NCBI GenBank assembly: GCA_937960595.1 | Contig: CALGPL010000011.1 | Span: forward strand, 23,194 to 87,193 | DNA from: an uncultured Anaerolineales bacterium | GTDB taxonomy: Bacteria > Chloroflexota > Anaerolineae > Anaerolineales > Villigracilaceae | Reading direction: 5' to 3' | DNA: 64,000 nt | In this document: in pieces, positions 8,078-15,557 of the stretch | Layout of the letters: each line of letters begins with the position of its first letter | Position numbering within the stretch: position 1 is the first letter of the stretch | Translations under genes and position numbers: made by a program | The notes under the pieces: model-generated | The model's input: the letters and a program-made list of their open reading frames with translations, nothing else | Database searches by the model: none | Told to the model about the DNA's origin: nothing

Positions 8078-10879
8078 ATGCTTGCTTTTCTTGCCTGGTA
8101 TTTGCTGATTTCCTTTCTTGGCTGGCTGAGTTTTCCGCTGGCCTACCGTCTCTTCCCGGCGCTGGCCGACCGCGGTTATGCGCTGGGGCGCGCCCTTGGC
8201 CTGCTGGGGTGGGGCGTGCTCTTCTGGCTGCTGACCTCGTTGGGCTTCCTCCGCAACGACCTCAGCGGTCTCTTGCTGGCGCTCTTCCTCCTGGCTGCGC
8301 TCAGCGCCTGGGCGTTGAGGCAGCCGGCCCGTGTCGGGGAGCAGGACGCTCGTTCGCAGCCGTCGCTGGCGGCGGGTCTCGATTCGCTCGCTGCCTGGCT
8401 AAAAGCCAATCTTCGCCTGGTGATCGTTGTCGAGGCGGTTTTCTTGCTGGCTTTTGCGGGCTGGGCAGGGGTGCGGGCGGCCAATCCCGAGATCGTCGGG
8501 ACCGAGAAGCCGATGGAATTGGCCTTCATCAACGCCATCCTGCGCTCGGAGACTTTCCCGCCTCACGACCCCTGGCTTTCGGGTTATGCCATCTCGTACT
8601 ATTACTTCGGCTATGTATTGACCGCCATGCTGGCCAAATTGACCGGCACGCTCGGCAGCGTGGCTTTCAACCTGATGCTGGCGCTGGTCTTTGGGCTGGG
8701 GGCGATCGGCGCCTATGGGTTGCTCTATAATCTGCTGGCTCTTTGGCGGCAACGGCGCGGCAGCAGCGGCGAGAGTTCTCCTTCGCTGTCCCTGCCTCTG
8801 CTGGCGCCGCTTTTCCTGCTCCTGATGGGAAACGCGGAGGGCTTTTTGGAAGTCCTCCACCGGGCGGGTTTGTTCTGGCGCCGGAACGCCGCCGGGGCGG
8901 CCTCGTCTTCCTTCTGGACCTGGCTCAACATCAAAGATCTCAACGTGCCGCCCTCCCCGCTGCCCGGCTGGATGCCCGATCGCTACCTTTGGTGGTGGCG
9001 CGCCTCGCGCGTCCTGCAGGATTTCAATCTGCGGGGCGTGCCGTTCGGCGAGGTGATTGATGAATTCCCCTTCTTCTCGTTCCTTTTGGGCGACCTGCAT
9101 CCGCACGTCCTGGCCATCCCGTTTGGATTGCTGGCCCTGGCCGCGGCGCTGAATCTTTTCCTGGGCGGCTGGCGCGCCCGCCCGGAGCATTGGCGCATTC
9201 GCCTCGATCTGCGCACCTGGGCCTGGATCGGAGCCGGGATGATTCTGCTCGGCGCCGTGGTGCTCGGTCTTGCCGTTGGACAGACAGTGGAGACGATCCG
9301 TGAAGTCCGTCAGGACATGGCGCCTCTTCGGTCGCCGCTCTTCGACCTGTTTCCGGCGTTTCTGATCGTGCTGATGTGTTTGTGGGCCTCCGCGTTCATT
9401 TTGGAAGAGATCGTCCCCTTCTCGGTTTACGGCTGGACGGTCTTTGCGCGCCGCGACCTAGGCGAGTACGTGTTCCGCTATCCTCTCGAGATTTCTCCTG
9501 TGGGATTGCTGTTCCTCGGCTTGCTGGCCGGCGGGATGGCGTTCCTGAACATTTGGGACATCCTGTTTGGGCTGACTCTGTTTTGCGGCGCCTATCTTCT
9601 GGAACGCCTCTCGCAGCGCGGTTGGGGCTGGGGCCGCCTGGCCGAGACGATTCTCTTGGGCCTGCCGGTGATCGGCCTGGCCGGGCTGTTCTATCTGCCG
9701 TTCTTCGTCAGTTTTTCTTCGCAGGCGGGCGGCATTCTGCCGAATCTGGTCACCCCCACGCGCGGCGCGCATCTGTGGATCATGTTTGCGCCTCTTCTGC
9801 TGCCGATCTTTGCGTACCTGCTGCTCTACCTGCGCCGCGGCGAGGGTCAGCCCGCTGCTTGGCGAGACGGTTTCGGGCTGGCCGCCGCGATCGGCGCCTT
9901 CTTGTGGGGCTTCTCCTGGCTCGTGGCGCTGCTGGTCAATGGCCTGCATCCCGAAATCGTCTCCGCTTTCCTCGACCAGAACGGGGTCGCCAGCCTGGGA
10001 GACCTGTTTGTCGGGGCGCTGCGCGCCCGCCTCGCCGCGCCCGGCGCGTGGTTGACGCTGCTCCTGCTGCTGGGGCTGGCGCTGGCTTATTTCCTTCGCC
10101 TGGCGGCTCGGCCGCGGCAGGCCGTTGCCCGGTCCTCGGATGACTCGCCCCCGTCGGCAGCGGTCTTCGCCCTCTTCTTGATCCTCGTCGGCGGGCTGCT
10201 CGTCCTGGGACCGGAATACCTGTACCTGCGCGATTTGTTCGGGACGCGCATGAACACCGTGTTCAAATTCTATTATCAGGCCTGGATGGTCTGGAGCCTG
10301 GCGGCGGCCTTTGGGACGGCCGTCCTGCTGCAACGTCTGCGGGCGGCGGGGGGCGTTCTCTTCCGCCTCGGCCTTGGTCTGCTCCTGATCGTCGGCCTCA
10401 CCTACCCGGTCCTCAGCCTGCTGACCAAGACGAACAATTTTCGTCCCTTCTACGGTTGGACGCTGGACGGGGCGGCGCATCTCGATTACGAGAATCCCGG
10501 CGACGCCGACGCCGTCCGCTGGCTGCGCTCGGCGCCGTTTGGGGTCGTGGCCGAAGCCGGTTCTCCCGGCGGGAGTTACACGTATTACAGCCGCATCTCC
10601 ACCCACAGCGGCCTGCCAACCGTGCTGGGCTGGCCCGGCCACGAAGGACAATGGCGCGGCGGCTACGAAGTGCAGGGCAGCCGTCAGGCTGACTTGCAGC
10701 GCCTGTATGTGACCACCGACTGGCAGGAGGCGCAGGCCATCTTGAGCCGCTATGCCATCCGCTACGTGGTAGTCGGGCCGCTCGAGCGCGGCACCTATCC
10801 CGTCGAGGAGGCCAAGTTCCAGCAGTACCTGATTGTCGGCTATCGTAACGCCGAGGTCACCATTTACGTCGTCCCCTGA
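8078..10879 (+). CDS. DUF2298/Chlor_Arch_YYY integral membrane protein
   Basis: A 933-aa very hydrophobic protein, the single-domain version of this family. Diagnostic segments shared with the C-terminal half of the 1649-aa protein are AISYYYFGY (YYY at about 174-176), EFPFFSFLLGDLHPH (Asp339, His341, His343), RMNTVFKFYYQAW and a soluble C-terminus with SGLPTVLGWPGHE and IRYVVVGPLERG. The strictly shared D-x-H-x-H and YYYFG motifs are candidate functional sites. The family's function is not known; the neighbourhood of GT39-like proteins favours a glycosyl transfer role. Start ATG 8078 follows the DUF952 stop by 15 nt, and the product is probably made from the same transcript. Confidence 0.8.
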   Translation: MLAFLAWYLLISFLGWLSFPLAYRLFPALADRGYALGRALGLLGWGVLFWLLTSLGFLRNDLSGLLLALFLLAALSAWALRQPARVGEQDARSQPSLAAGLDSLAAWLKANLRLVIVVEAVFLLAFAGWAGVRAANPEIVGTEKPMELAFINAILRSETFPPHDPWLSGYAISYYYFGYVLTAMLAKLTGTLGSVAFNLMLALVFGLGAIGAYGLLYNLLALWRQRRGSSGESSPSLSLPLLAPLFLLLMGNAEGFLEVLHRAGLFWRRNAAGAASSSFWTWLNIKDLNVPPSPLPGWMPDRYLWWWRASRVLQDFNLRGVPFGEVIDEFPFFSFLLGDLHPHVLAIPFGLLALAAALNLFLGGWRARPEHWRIRLDLRTWAWIGAGMILLGAVVLGLAVGQTVETIREVRQDMAPLRSPLFDLFPAFLIVLMCLWASAFILEEIVPFSVYGWTVFARRDLGEYVFRYPLEISPVGLLFLGLLAGGMAFLNIWDILFGLTLFCGAYLLERLSQRGWGWGRLAETILLGLPVIGLAGLFYLPFFVSFSSQAGGILPNLVTPTRGAHLWIMFAPLLLPIFAYLLLYLRRGEGQPAAWRDGFGLAAAIGAFLWGFSWLVALLVNGLHPEIVSAFLDQNGVASLGDLFVGALRARLAAPGAWLTLLLLLGLALAYFLRLAARPRQAVARSSDDSPPSAAVFALFLILVGGLLVLGPEYLYLRDLFGTRMNTVFKFYYQAWMVWSLAAAFGTAVLLQRLRAAGGVLFRLGLGLLLIVGLTYPVLSLLTKTNNFRPFYGWTLDGAAHLDYENPGDADAVRWLRSAPFGVVAEAGSPGGSYTYYSRISTHSGLPTVLGWPGHEGQWRGGYEVQGSRQADLQRLYVTTDWQEAQAILSRYAIRYVVVGPLERGTYPVEEAKFQQYLIVGYRNAEVTIYVVP

Positions 10880-10887
10880 GTTGCGGG

Positions 10888-10893
10888 TAAAAT
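10888..10893 (+). promoter_or_regulatory. Possible -10 box (TAAAAT) close to start codon
   Basis: TAAAAT lies in the 22-nt gap after the YYY gene, and its end is 8 nt before the ATG at 10902. No good -35 is visible because the upstream sequence is coding. If active, transcription would begin at or very near the start codon. Weak on its own, but it resembles the -10 placement at 22533, 37081 and 40632. Confidence 0.3.
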
Positions 10894-10901
10894 TAGGCAT
10901 C

Positions 10902-12599
10902 ATGTCCACTTCACGCAGTTTCACGGTCGAACACGCTCTCTACGGATTGGCCGCCGCGCTGGGCCTGGGGGTGCGACTGCTCCACCTGGGGCGGCTGCCG
11001 CTCTCCGATTTCGAGGCCGGTTGGGCTTTGCAGGCCCTCGACCTGGCTCAGGGCGCCGCTCCGCAGGCGGGCGCCCACCCGGCCTATGTTCATCTGACGG
11101 CGATCCTGTTCTATCTGCTGCCGGCCTCCAATTTCCTGGCGCGGCTGTGGCCGGCCCTGGCGGGGGCCAGTCTCGCCCTCCTGCCGTTCTTTTGGCGTCA
11201 CCGCCTGGGCCGTTTGGCGGCGCTGCTCCTGGCCTTTGGCCTGGCCCTCGACCCCGGCCTGGCGGCGCTCTCGCGGCTGGCGGGCGGGCCGATGCTGGCC
11301 CTGGCGGCTCTGTTGTGGGGCGGGACGGCCTGGCGGAACGGTCGTCCGGCGCTGGCAGGCGTCGGGGCGGGGCTGGCGCTGCTTTCCGGACCGGCAGCCT
11401 GGTTCGGGCTGTTGACCTTTGCTCTGGCCGCAGGCCTGGCCGAGGCTTTCCTGATCCGGCGGCCGCGCTCAGGCGACGGGGAATCGGCTTCGGCCCGCGT
11501 CGACTGGACCCAGGCGCGGACGGCCGGACTGGCCGGGCTGGCGACAGTCCTCCTGCTCGGCACGCTGGCTTTCCTCTCGCCGGTTGGCTTGAGCGGCCTC
11601 TTCACCGCCTTGCTGGAGTTCTTGCGCGGCTGGCGGAGCGCTCCACAGGTTCTCCTGAGTCATCTGTTGATCGCCCTGCCGGCCTATGCGCCGCTGGCGC
11701 TGCTCCTGGCGCTGACGGCCGCGGTGCGCGCCGCAGTCGAGCGCGACCGGCGGGCTGCCGCGCCTGGGCTGTGGGCGCTGGCGGCCTTTCTGCTGGCAGC
11801 CGTCTATCCTGGCCGGCAGGCGGGCGATCTGATCTGGCTGCTGGTGCCGCTCTGGACGCTGGCGGCCGGGGAATTGAGCCGTCATTTCGATTTCGAAGGA
11901 CGCAGTTTCTGGGGCGTGGCCGGGACGGCGGTGCTGACGTTTGCTTTGCTGGCCTCCACCTGGCTCTACCTGCTGAATGCCGTCAGCCTGCCCGGCGAAC
12001 TCGGCCAGGCGCGCTCTTTGATCTTGGTCGGCCTGCTGCTGGTGCTGGCCCTGACGCTGGTGCTGATCGCCTACGGCTGGTCGCTGGCGCTGGCCCGTCT
12101 CGGGTTGGTCTGGGGTGGGGGGGCGATTCTGCTCCTGCTGACGATCGCGGCCCTGACCGGCGCGATCGGCGTGCGCGAACCGCTGACGGCCGAGTTGTGG
12201 ACTCCCGCGCCGCGCATCGCCCAGGCCGATTTGCTGCTCGAAACGGTGGAGGAACTTTCGGCCTGGAACGCTCGGGATCCGCGCGGCCTGCCGGTGACGG
12301 TAGCCGGGGTCGATTCGCCGGCCCTGCGCTGGCTGCTGCGCGACCGCCCGCTCGAATTCGTCGCGGCCCCGCCCGTGAACGAGACCGTTCCCCTGCTGAT
12401 CACGACCGACACCCAGCCCAGTCTGACGGCCGATTACCGCGGCCAGGATTTCGTCTGGTGGCAGGCGCCCGACTGGGCGAATGCCCAATCAACCGATTGG
12501 ATGCGCTGGTACCTCTTCCGTCAGATCGGCGTCCGGTCGCAGAATATCATCTTGTGGGCGCGCAGCGACCTGCTGTTCGAGTCGCCGGCGGCCCCCTGA
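10902..12599 (+). CDS. GT39-like membrane protein (ArnT/PMT type), candidate glycosyltransferase
   Basis: The ORF track begins at 10833, but that places 46 nt inside the preceding gene; the ATG at 10902 gives a 565-aa protein beginning MSTSRSFTVEHALYG, directly with the first membrane helix. The first loop has LSDFEAGWALQALDLAQG, the acidic motif position of GT-C transferases, followed by about ten hydrophobic segments to about residue 430 and a soluble C-terminal region of about 130 residues. This topology resembles GT39/GT83 enzymes that use polyprenyl-phosphate sugars. Acceptor unknown. It closes the glycosylation-like block and is followed after 15 nt by cmk. Very Ala/Leu/Gly rich. Confidence 0.65.
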   Translation: MSTSRSFTVEHALYGLAAALGLGVRLLHLGRLPLSDFEAGWALQALDLAQGAAPQAGAHPAYVHLTAILFYLLPASNFLARLWPALAGASLALLPFFWRHRLGRLAALLLAFGLALDPGLAALSRLAGGPMLALAALLWGGTAWRNGRPALAGVGAGLALLSGPAAWFGLLTFALAAGLAEAFLIRRPRSGDGESASARVDWTQARTAGLAGLATVLLLGTLAFLSPVGLSGLFTALLEFLRGWRSAPQVLLSHLLIALPAYAPLALLLALTAAVRAAVERDRRAAAPGLWALAAFLLAAVYPGRQAGDLIWLLVPLWTLAAGELSRHFDFEGRSFWGVAGTAVLTFALLASTWLYLLNAVSLPGELGQARSLILVGLLLVLALTLVLIAYGWSLALARLGLVWGGGAILLLLTIAALTGAIGVREPLTAELWTPAPRIAQADLLLETVEELSAWNARDPRGLPVTVAGVDSPALRWLLRDRPLEFVAAPPVNETVPLLITTDTQPSLTADYRGQDFVWWQAPDWANAQSTDWMRWYLFRQIGVRSQNIILWARSDLLFESPAAP

Positions 12600-12614
12600 A
12601 CAGAAAGGCGAAAG

Positions 12615-13289
12615 ATGCCCATTCCAAACATCATTGCCATTGACGGCCCGGCTGCTTCGGGCAAGTCCACCCTCGGCAAGCGCCTGGCCGACGCGCTCGG
12701 CTATTTGTTCTTCGACACCGGCGTCATGTACCGCGCCGTCACGTGGGCCGCGTTGCAGCGCGGCATTCCCATCGAGGACGAGGCGGGTGTGACGCGCCTG
12801 GCCGAGACGGCCCAAATCGACGTCCGCCCGCCCTCGCGGCAGGACGGGCGGGCCTGCGACGTGCTGGTGGACGGGGTGGATTGCACCTGGGAGACGCGCC
12901 GCCCGGAGGTGGACGCCAACGTCTCGCCCGTCTCCGCTTATGCCGGGGTGCGGCGGGCGCTGGCAGCCCAGCAGCGACGCATCGGCTTGCGCGGCCGGGT
13001 GGTCATGGTCGGGCGCGACATCGGCACGGTCGTCCTGCCGGAGGCCGATCTGAAGATTTATCTGGATGCCTCGCCCGAGGAACGCGCCCGCCGCCGCTAC
13101 CGCGAGATTCTCGGACGCGGCGAGCAGGCCGATTACGAGGACATTCTGGCGGGCGTCCGCCGCCGCGACCAGATCGATTCGACCCGCGCGGTGGCCCCGC
13201 TGCGCCCGGCCGAGGACGCCGTCATCCTCGACTCGGACCGCCTGGACGCCGACGAAGTCTTTGCCCGCGTGGAGGCTCTTTGCCGATGA
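12615..13289 (+). CDS. cmk: Cytidylate kinase
   Basis: A 224-aa CMP/dCMP kinase, which phosphorylates CMP and dCMP with ATP in the cytoplasm. The P-loop GPAASGKSTLGKRLA is at about residues 9-23, followed by the CMP-binding FFDTGVMYRAVTW and the segment GRDIGTVVLPEADLKIYLDA; the LID region has EERARRRYREI and DQIDSTRAVAPL, all normal for Cmk. Length is typical. The stop overlaps the ATG of the next acyltransferase (ATGA), so cmk and the plsC-like genes are translationally coupled. A cmk-plsC neighbourhood is common in Gram-positive-type genomes. Confidence 0.96.
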   Translation: MPIPNIIAIDGPAASGKSTLGKRLADALGYLFFDTGVMYRAVTWAALQRGIPIEDEAGVTRLAETAQIDVRPPSRQDGRACDVLVDGVDCTWETRRPEVDANVSPVSAYAGVRRALAAQQRRIGLRGRVVMVGRDIGTVVLPEADLKIYLDASPEERARRRYREILGRGEQADYEDILAGVRRRDQIDSTRAVAPLRPAEDAVILDSDRLDADEVFARVEALCR

Positions 13290-13978
13290 AAATGGATTAT
13301 CGCGTTGCCTGGTGGCGGCGCTGGATCAGCCGCCCGCTGATTCGAGGGGGGTTGAGGGCGATCTTTCGCCTGTTGGCGCCGGTGACGATCACCGGGCGGG
13401 AAAACGTGCCGCGCCGCCAGGCTTACCTCGTGGCCATCAATCATGTCTCGCTTTTCGATCCGCCCTTTGTTGGCGTTTTCTGGCCGGAACAACTGGAGGC
13501 GATGGGCGCGGTGGACATCTGGTCCAAGCCGGGGCAAAATATCCTGGCCCGGCTGTGGGGCGGAATCAAGGTCCACCGCGGCGAGTATGACCGGGCGATG
13601 TTCGAGAAGGTGCTGGCCGCCCTGCGCGCCGGCTACCCGCTGCTGATTGCGCCGGAGGGAGGGCGGTCGCATGCGCCGGGGATGCGGCGCGCCCGCCCAG
13701 GGGTGGCCTACCTGGCGGAGGAGTCGGGCGTGCCGGTCGTACCGGTCGGCATCGTCGGCACAACCGACGATTTCTGGCACAAAGCCAGCCGCGGTCAGCG
13801 GCCGCGTCTGGAGATGCACATCGGCCAGCCGATCCATCTGCCGCCGGTGGAGGGGCGCGGCGCGGCGCGGCGGGAGGCGCGTCAACGCAATGCCGACCTG
13901 GTCATGCAAAAGATTGCCGAATTGCTTCCGGAGGACTATCGCGGTGTCTATGGAGATTCCCCAAAAACCCGTCAGTGA
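13286..13978 (+). CDS. 1-acyl-sn-glycerol-3-phosphate acyltransferase-like protein (PlsC family), copy 1
   Basis: The ORF track frame starts far upstream at 12743, but that part is a shadow of cmk; the ATG at 13286, overlapping the cmk stop, starts MKMDYRVAWWRRWIS and gives 230 aa. The catalytic HX4D motif is NHVSLFD, the glycerol-phosphate binding block is APEGGRSH (normally EGTRS), and VPVVPVGIVG follows. PlsC enzymes acylate lysophosphatidic acid at the sn-2 position at the inner face of the membrane. It is the first of three tandem paralogues, so substrate assignments among them are uncertain. Confidence 0.88.
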   Translation: MKMDYRVAWWRRWISRPLIRGGLRAIFRLLAPVTITGRENVPRRQAYLVAINHVSLFDPPFVGVFWPEQLEAMGAVDIWSKPGQNILARLWGGIKVHRGEYDRAMFEKVLAALRAGYPLLIAPEGGRSHAPGMRRARPGVAYLAEESGVPVVPVGIVGTTDDFWHKASRGQRPRLEMHIGQPIHLPPVEGRGAARREARQRNADLVMQKIAELLPEDYRGVYGDSPKTRQ

Positions 13979-14669
13979 AGTTTGGCGGCCCGAACTGGTG
14001 CGTCTGCCGAGGCTCACTCTGGCCCGAAGATTCTTTCGGCTTTTCATGCGCGGCTTTTGCCGCTTGGTGACCGTCCTCTGTACCAGGCCGACGGTGCGCG
14101 GGCTGGAGAATTATCCTCGTCAGGGGCCGGCGCTGATCGCCATGAATCACTTGGGCGATCCCGACGCTTTTCTCATCCTGGGCTACTTGCCCGAAGTGCC
14201 CGAATCGATGGGCAAGATCGAACTGCGCGACATCCCCGTCTTGGGGGCGGTGATGGAGGCGCTGGGCGTCATCTGGGTTCACCGCGGCCGGCCCGACCGA
14301 CGGGCAATCGCCGCCGCGCTGGAGGGTTTCCGCCAGGGACGGCGCATCCTGATCGCCCCCGAGGGCCGCGAGTCGTTGACCGGCGCCCTCGAGCCGGGCA
14401 CCGATGGGGCTGCTTTTCTGGCGCTCAAGGCCGGGGTGCCGGTCGTGCCGCTGGTCGTCACCGGCACGGAAACCTGGCGGATTTTGGGCAATCTCAAACG
14501 GCTGCGCCGCACGCCGGTCTCGCTGACGGTTGGCCGGCCGTTTTCCTTGCCGGCGGGAGGTCGGGAGGCGGTTCGGGAGGGCACCCGTCTGATCATGGAG
14601 GCGCTGGCTCGCCTGCTGCCGCCGGAATATCGCGGCGTTTATCGTTATGTAGAGGAAAACCATGCCTGA
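13944..14669 (+). CDS. PlsC-family acyltransferase, copy 2
   Basis: The ORF track extends upstream into copy 1; the likely start is GTG 13944, with GGAGG nine nt upstream, or ATG 13950 two codons later. This gives about 240 aa. The acyltransferase motif is NHLGDPD (HX4D), followed by GKIELRDIPVLG, WVHRGRPDRRA, APEGRESL and VPVVPLVVTG. It overlaps copy 1 by about 30 nt and copy 3 by 8 nt. The glycerol-phosphate motif differs from copy 1 (EGRES against EGGRS), which hints at different acyl acceptors or chain preferences, though that is inference. Confidence 0.85.
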   Translation: MSMEIPQKPVSEVWRPELVRLPRLTLARRFFRLFMRGFCRLVTVLCTRPTVRGLENYPRQGPALIAMNHLGDPDAFLILGYLPEVPESMGKIELRDIPVLGAVMEALGVIWVHRGRPDRRAIAAALEGFRQGRRILIAPEGRESLTGALEPGTDGAAFLALKAGVPVVPLVVTGTETWRILGNLKRLRRTPVSLTVGRPFSLPAGGREAVREGTRLIMEALARLLPPEYRGVYRYVEENHA

Positions 14670-15372
14670 GTCGCGTCCCTACATTCATGCCGACCATGAA
14701 CGCATCCGGCGTATCCTGCGCTTCTGGATCAAGGTGGCGGCCTCCTTCCTGGTCAAGATGGGGCCGTTCGAGGGGGCCGAGCGGGTGCCGGCCGAGGGCC
14801 CGCTCCTGCTCTACAGCAACCACATCTCGATGATTGATCCCATCCTGATCATTCATGCCGTCAAGCGCAACATCGTCCCGCTGGCAAAAGCAGAAGCCTA
14901 TGACTATCCGTTCATCGGCATTTTTCCGCGCCTGTGGCGTGTCATCACCGTCCAACGCGGCGAGGTGGATCGCCAAGCCCTGCAGGCCTGTCTGGCTGTG
15001 CTGCGGGCGGGCGAGATTCTCTGGATCGCCCCCGAGGGGACCCGCCGCCCGGCGCTCCTGGAGGCCAAGGACGGTATGGCCTACCTGGCTGCCCGAACCG
15101 GAGTCCCGCTGATGCCGGTCGCGGTGGACGGGACGCGCGGCTTCCCGGCCCTGCCGCTCAGCAAGCGCTGGCGGGAGGGGCCGCCGGCCACCCTCAAGTT
15201 CGGGCGCATGTTCCGTTTCAAGCCGCTTGAAGACCCGCGTGACCGCTTGGGGCTGGCAAAGAGGACCCGCGAGGCTATGTACGTCCTCAGCGCGATGCTC
15301 CCGCCCGAACGGCGCGGCGCTTTTTCCGACCTCTCGCAGGCGAGCGAGGAGACGATCGAGTGGCTCGAATGA
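14662..15372 (+). CDS. PlsC-family acyltransferase, copy 3
   Basis: A 236-aa acyltransferase with catalytic NHISMID (HX4D), AEAYDYPFIG, the acceptor-binding APEGTRRP motif (the closest of the three to canonical EGTR) and VPLMPVAVDG. A hydrophobic stretch near residues 20-35 may anchor it to the membrane. The ATG overlaps the stop of copy 2 by 8 nt, indicating translational coupling. Because it has the most canonical EGTR motif, this copy is the best candidate for the real sn-2 lysophosphatidate acyltransferase. It ends the operon that began with cmk. Confidence 0.88.
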   Translation: MPESRPYIHADHERIRRILRFWIKVAASFLVKMGPFEGAERVPAEGPLLLYSNHISMIDPILIIHAVKRNIVPLAKAEAYDYPFIGIFPRLWRVITVQRGEVDRQALQACLAVLRAGEILWIAPEGTRRPALLEAKDGMAYLAARTGVPLMPVAVDGTRGFPALPLSKRWREGPPATLKFGRMFRFKPLEDPRDRLGLAKRTREAMYVLSAMLPPERRGAFSDLSQASEETIEWLE

Positions 15373-15378
15373 GAGGAC

Positions 15379-15405
15379 TTGATTTTTTGGGCGTCATGCT
15401 ATAAT
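15379..15405 (+). promoter_or_regulatory. Candidate sigma70-type promoter for the 1097-aa sensor kinase
   Basis: TTGATT (15379-15384) and a consensus TATAAT (15400-15405) are separated by 15 bp, a short spacer. It sits immediately after the third acyltransferase and would give a leader of about 145 nt before the kinase start. The -10 box is convincing, the -35 less so. Confidence 0.45.
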
Positions 15406-15433
15406 TGATTTTATTCGCAACTTCTTCACTGCC

Positions 15434-15493
15434 AGGATGCCAAGCAAATTTGAAAGTCATTCTTGGCCGAGTTAGAAACAGGCTTGGCGTCCT
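15434..15493 (+). promoter_or_regulatory. Long-range RNA stem in the leader of the sensor kinase
   Basis: AGGATGCCAAGC (15434-15445) pairs over all 12 positions (one G-U) with GCTTGGCGTCCT (15482-15493), enclosing a 36-nt loop. It lies between the candidate promoter and the ATG at 15558. No T-tract follows, so it is not an intrinsic terminator. It may be a cis-regulatory RNA element; I do not recognise a riboswitch class. Confidence 0.45.
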
Positions 15494-15557
15494 CCGTCTC
15501 TTGGCGGTGCTGACGGACGGAGTCCAATGATTGCACGGGGTCACCCGTAGTGTGCTT

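Noticed and set aside
11021-12643. 540-aa plus-strand ORF
   Set aside because: Out-of-frame shadow of the GT39-like gene; Gly/Arg/Ala rich.
12743-13285. N-terminal extension of acyltransferase copy 1
   Set aside because: Entirely inside cmk in another frame; the ATG at 13286 fits the family start.
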